Below are positions 60,733 to 64,000 of a DNA stretch of 64,000 bases, piece by piece (the stretch's first letter is position 1; the number at the start of each line of letters is the position of its first letter). Under the pieces are notes generated by a model. It saw only the letters and a list, made by a program, of their open reading frames with translations. It did not search any database and was not told the DNA's origin. The position numbers were made by a program, and so were the translations under genes. Source of the DNA: Nocardioides kribbensis (GTDB taxonomy: Bacteria > Actinomycetota > Actinomycetes > Propionibacteriales > Nocardioidaceae); NCBI RefSeq assembly GCF_015070375.1, contig NZ_JADCLL010000001.1, positions 374,501 to 438,500 on the forward strand, written 5' to 3'.

Positions 60733-60739
60733 GCCCGCC

Positions 60740-63589
60740 ATGAGCGAGCACGGCGGTCGACCCCTGACCCTGAGGGCGTCGGTGCTGCTGCTCGTGGCGA
60801 CCTACGCCGCAGCGGTCGGGGCGGTCGAGCTCGCCCCCGCCGACCGCCCGGTGGCGTCCTGGTGGCCGGCCGCCGGCATCGCGGTCGTGCTGGTGGCCTG
60901 CGCCCGTCCGGGCCGGCTGGCCGTGCCGCTGACGGTGGCCGCGCTCGTGGTGGTGACCGCGGCGGCCAACGTGACCGGGGGCCGTCCCCTCGACGTCGCC
61001 ACCGCCTTCGGCGCCGCCAACGCCGCCGAGGCCCTCGTCGCGGGCCTCGTGCTGCGCCTGGGACGGGGCCGGGCGGGCGGGCCCCCCGGGCTCGCGGGCG
61101 CCGACGACTTCGTGCGGCTGGTGCTCGCCGCCCTGGCCGGCGGGGCCACGGTGGCGGCGGGTGCCGCCCTCACGGTGGCCACGCTGGCGCCGGGCGGGTC
61201 CCCGGGCGAGGCCGCGGTCTCGGTGCTCGCCGCCCACGCCGCCTCGACCCTGGTGATCGCCCCGATCGCGCTCGCGGCGACGACGCGTCGCCGTCCGCGG
61301 GGGCGCAGCGAGGAGCTGGCGGTGCACGTGGCGGCCCTGCTGGTCGCCACGCTGGTCGTCTTCTCCCCCGCCCAGTCGCTCCCGCTGGCCTTCGTGCCCT
61401 TCGTGCTGCTGGCCTGGGCCGGCCTGCGCTTCGACCTCCGCACGGTCACCGTGGAGCTGGCCGGCTTCGCGGTGCTGACGACCTACGTCACCGACCTCGG
61501 GTGGGGGCCGCTCGGCAACGCCGCCGACGCGGCCGCGCTCGGTGGCCTCGCCGCGGCGACGCTCGCCCAGGGCTACCTCGTCTGCGCGGTGCTCATCACC
61601 CTGCCCCTGGCCATCGTGGTCGCCCAGCGCGCCGAGCTCCTCGAGCGGATCCGCTCCGACGGCCTGCTCTTCCGGCGCAACTTCACCGAGTCGCTGCTCG
61701 GCCAGGTGCTGCTGCGCGCCGAGGGCGCCGACCTGGTCGTCGTCGACATCAACGACGCCGCCGCGGCCGTGCTCGGCGCGGGCCGCGAGAGCCTGCTCGG
61801 TCGTGACCTGGGCGGGCTGCTGGTCACCCCCCAGTCGTTGCCCGACCTCGTCGTGGGGCTGAGCACCGGGCGCATCCGCAGCTGGCAGTCCACCGTGGGG
61901 GTGACCGGTCGCGAGGGAGCGCGCGTCGACGTGGCCTTGGCGGTGATCGACCGCGAGCTCGACGGGGGGCTAATCTACTCCGCCCAGCTGCTCGACGTCT
62001 CCCGCGAGCACAGCGCCCGACGCCAGCTCGAGGCCGCGCAGAAGCTCACCAGCGCCACCCTCGACACCACCGACGCGCTCATCCTGGTCACCGACCTCAG
62101 CGGCCGCGTGGTGCGCGTCAACGCGGCCACCACGCGGGCCACCGGCTACGGCGAGACCGAGCTGATCGGCCGCCTCGTCGGGGAGACCGGCCTGGCCCCC
62201 GACAGCGGCGACCTCGACGCCCTCTTCGTGTGGCCCAACCGCTCCGGTGCCCCGGTGGTCCGCGAGGGCGAGGCCCTGACCCGCAGCGGCGAGCGGCGCC
62301 GCATCGTGTGGAGCAGCAACGTCGTGCGCGACGAGCACGGCTTCCCGGCCTTCGGGGTGATGACCGGCATCGACGTCACCACCGAGCGCGCCAGTGCGGG
62401 GCTGGTCAGCCACCTCATGCAGGCCCCGATCGGCACCGCCCTGCTGGGCCTGAGCCCCGAGGGCTGCATCGAGGTGGTCAACACCGGCGCCGTGCAGCTG
62501 CTGGGCCACCAGCCCCACGAGGTGGTCGGTCGCCGCTTCGTGGACCTGCTCGACCGCGAGCAGCTGCTGGCCCGCACCGGCGCCACCGACCTGCGGGCCG
62601 CCTTCGCCGCCCTGGTGGCGGAGGCCGGTGGCGGGGAGACCCGCGCCCGCGAGTGGACCTTCGTCGGGGGCGACGGCAGTCCCCGGGTGATCTCGGTGAC
62701 CCTGAGCGCGACCGACCCCTCGCTGTCGACCGGCGTCGGCTACCTCTGCGTGGGGCGCGACGTCACGCAGCAGCGCCGCAGCCAGGACATGCTCGCCGCG
62801 GCGCTCGACAAGGAGCGCACGGCCGTCGAGCGGCTGCGCGCCCTCGACGAGGCCAAGACCGAGTTCGTCTCCACCGTGTCCCACGAGCTGCGCACCCCCA
62901 TCACCAGCATCGTCGGCTTCACCGAGATGCTGCAGGACGGCTCCGTGGTCGAGCCGCTGCCCGAGCAGCTGCGCCTCTTCGAGACCATCGCGCGCAACGG
63001 CGAGCGCCTCATCGCCCTGTGCAACGACCTGCTCATGCTCAGCGGCCTCGACAGCGACGACGTGACCTGGCGCAGCGAGGAGGTCGACCTGGCCGCCTGC
63101 CTGGGCCTGGTCGAGGACTCCGTGCAGCCGCTGCTGGCCGGGCGCGACCTCACGGTCACCTTCGAGACCCCGACGGGCCCGCTGCACGTGCTGGGCGACC
63201 GCCCGCAGCTCGAGCGGGTGATGGTCAACCTCGTCAGCAACGCGATGAAGTTCACCGAGGACGGCGGTGTCGTGCGCGCCCGGCTCGCCCAGGAGGGCGA
63301 CGAGGCGGTGCTCAGCGTCACCGACACCGGTCTCGGGATCCCGCTCGACGAGCAGGAGGACCTCTTCAAGCGCTTCTTCCGCAGCTCCACCGCCCACACC
63401 GAGGCGATCCAGGGCACGGGCCTGGGCCTGGCCATCGTGGCCGCCATCGTCGAGGCCCACGGCGGTCGGATCCGGGTGCGCTCGGCCCACCTGGAGGGCG
63501 CCACCTTCACCGTGCGGCTGCCGCTGCTGCACAGCGGCGGCCCGAGCCGCCCCGTGGGCGACCCGGGCCACCGGCCGGTGCCGGCCTGA
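60740..63589 (+). CDS. MASE1-PAS hybrid-free sensor histidine kinase
   Basis: A 949-aa sensor. The N-terminal 300 residues hold about eight hydrophobic helices in the pattern of the MASE1 membrane sensor (WWPAAGIAVVLV near the start, NAAEALVAGLVL). Three PAS-like domains follow at about 310-420, 430-550 and 555-690 (LILVTDLSGRVVRVNAATTRATGYGETELIG is the clearest). His715 lies in STVSHELRTPITSIVGFTE; the ATPase has MVNLVSNAMKFTEDGG, DTGLGIP and GTGLGLAIVAAIVEAHGG. No receiver or output domain is present, and no response regulator is beside it, so it is an orphan kinase. The cue could be light, redox, small ligand or membrane state; not told here. Confidence 0.92.
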   Translation: MSEHGGRPLTLRASVLLLVATYAAAVGAVELAPADRPVASWWPAAGIAVVLVACARPGRLAVPLTVAALVVVTAAANVTGGRPLDVATAFGAANAAEALVAGLVLRLGRGRAGGPPGLAGADDFVRLVLAALAGGATVAAGAALTVATLAPGGSPGEAAVSVLAAHAASTLVIAPIALAATTRRRPRGRSEELAVHVAALLVATLVVFSPAQSLPLAFVPFVLLAWAGLRFDLRTVTVELAGFAVLTTYVTDLGWGPLGNAADAAALGGLAAATLAQGYLVCAVLITLPLAIVVAQRAELLERIRSDGLLFRRNFTESLLGQVLLRAEGADLVVVDINDAAAAVLGAGRESLLGRDLGGLLVTPQSLPDLVVGLSTGRIRSWQSTVGVTGREGARVDVALAVIDRELDGGLIYSAQLLDVSREHSARRQLEAAQKLTSATLDTTDALILVTDLSGRVVRVNAATTRATGYGETELIGRLVGETGLAPDSGDLDALFVWPNRSGAPVVREGEALTRSGERRRIVWSSNVVRDEHGFPAFGVMTGIDVTTERASAGLVSHLMQAPIGTALLGLSPEGCIEVVNTGAVQLLGHQPHEVVGRRFVDLLDREQLLARTGATDLRAAFAALVAEAGGGETRAREWTFVGGDGSPRVISVTLSATDPSLSTGVGYLCVGRDVTQQRRSQDMLAAALDKERTAVERLRALDEAKTEFVSTVSHELRTPITSIVGFTEMLQDGSVVEPLPEQLRLFETIARNGERLIALCNDLLMLSGLDSDDVTWRSEEVDLAACLGLVEDSVQPLLAGRDLTVTFETPTGPLHVLGDRPQLERVMVNLVSNAMKFTEDGGVVRARLAQEGDEAVLSVTDTGLGIPLDEQEDLFKRFFRSSTAHTEAIQGTGLGLAIVAAIVEAHGGRIRVRSAHLEGATFTVRLPLLHSGGPSRPVGDPGHRPVPA

Positions 63590-63590
63590 C

Positions 63591-64000
63591 TCAGCCTGCG
63601 CGGTTGACGGCGCTCACCACGGCCTGCAGGGAGGCCGTGACGATGTTGGCGTCCACGCCGACGCCCCAGTGGATGCGGTCGCGCACCGAGCACTCGACGT
63701 ACGCCGCGGCCAGCGAGTCGCCACCGGCGGTCAGCGCGTGCTCGGCGTAGTCGAGGATCCGCACGTCCCAGTCCTGCGGGAGCGCGTTGATCGCGTCGCA
63801 GAAGGCCGAGAGCGGGCCGTTGCCGGTGCCGTGCAGCGACTGGGCCTGCCCGTCGACGAAGACGTTCACGTCGAGGGCGTCCTTCTCGCCGGCCGCGGAG
63901 CTGGTGTGCACCGCGTCGAGGCGCAGCGGGGCCTCCCGGTCGAGGTACTCCGCGCGGAAGACGGCCCAGATCTCGTCGGGCGTGATCTCGCCGCCCTCGG
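63591..64000 (-). CDS. leuA: 2-isopropylmalate synthase, C-terminal part (cut by window edge)
   Basis: The last 136 or so residues of LeuA, which condenses acetyl-CoA with 2-ketoisovalerate in leucine synthesis. The frame runs open from the right edge: GGEITPDEIWAVFRAEYLDRE is the linker, and the rest is the allosteric domain with DVNVFVDGQAQSLHGTGNGPLSAFCDAINAL, HALTAGGDSLAAAYVECSVRD and WGVGVDANIVTASLQAVVSAVNRA, which binds leucine for feedback control. The catalytic barrel lies outside the window. This layout is that of the long actinobacterial LeuA. It converges on the MASE1 kinase gene, with only one base between the two stops. Confidence 0.95.
   Translation of the reverse strand, partial: EGGEITPDEIWAVFRAEYLDREAPLRLDAVHTSSAAGEKDALDVNVFVDGQAQSLHGTGNGPLSAFCDAINALPQDWDVRILDYAEHALTAGGDSLAAAYVECSVRDRIHWGVGVDANIVTASLQAVVSAVNRAG

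Noticed and set aside
58802-60739. Extension of the MASE1 kinase frame by more than 600 codons upstream
   Set aside because: It runs antisense through uppS, recO and the hydrolase genes; ATG 60740 has a promoter at the right distance and starts the first membrane helix.

Overview
The window is very GC-rich, coding-dense DNA with frequent GTG starts, ATGA/GTGA/TGATG gene overlaps and many promoters placed directly on the start codon. Together with gene families largely confined to high-GC Gram-positives (DUF3052 beside aceE, DUF3145, DUF3072, the fasR-fabD-fabH-acpP-fabF order, homodimeric AceE), this points to an actinobacterial chromosome. The gene content resembles Nocardioidaceae, which is inference. 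I see no insertion sequence, prophage or CRISPR array.

Region 1 (1-6440) holds the tail of an antibiotic-monooxygenase-family gene, an acyl-CoA ligase, and a striking regulatory module. A plus-strand operon (Asp-rich membrane peptide, sensor kinase, OmpR-type regulator) converges on a minus-strand pair (secreted Asp-rich peptide, Ser/Thr kinase). Both outer promoters carry the same operator, built from an inverted repeat plus CTCAY boxes at exact 11-bp steps.

Region 2 (6440-14780) has a tightly coupled four-gene lipid-type cassette (fatty-acyl reductase fused to a HAD-IB phosphatase, zinc alcohol dehydrogenase, LarA-like protein, PlsC-like acyltransferase), then a Tat-signal protein / DUF4331 / His-rich protein operon. 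Region 3 (14950-18510) has tRNA-Val, a cysteine hydrolase, a peroxiredoxin coupled to an acyl-CoA synthetase, and DUF3052.

Region 4 (18700-30760) is central carbon to fatty-acid metabolism: aceE, an alpha/beta hydrolase, fasR, fabD, fabH, acpP, fabF, a carboxyltransferase gene and DUF3145. Its FabD carries a C-terminal biotinyl/lipoyl-like domain whose modified-lysine position is Arg. Region 5 (31000-44430) holds a flavin electron-transfer operon (ferric-reductase-like protein, FMN-binding protein, ApbE), an aldo/keto reductase, an LCP-family glycopolymer transferase, tRNA-Met and tRNA-Asn, a GH36 alpha-galactosidase, and a second two-component system whose upstream region has its own 11-bp-phased boxes.

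Region 6 (44500-64000) is mostly housekeeping: dnaG, a 2-hydroxyacid dehydrogenase, dGTPase, a secreted SH3-like protein, dusB, a lipoprotein, glyS, the znuACB-zur zinc-uptake operon behind two Zur-like palindromes, gluconokinase, uppS, recO, a hydrolase, a MASE1-PAS sensor kinase and the 3' end of leuA. About eighteen genes in the window show a -10-like hexamer 6-7 nt before their start codon, the signature of leaderless transcription. No gene-free stretch exceeds about 260 bases; the two longest are 18506-18714 (divergent aceE/DUF3052 promoters) and 30754-31008 (divergent promoters of DUF3145 and the redox operon).
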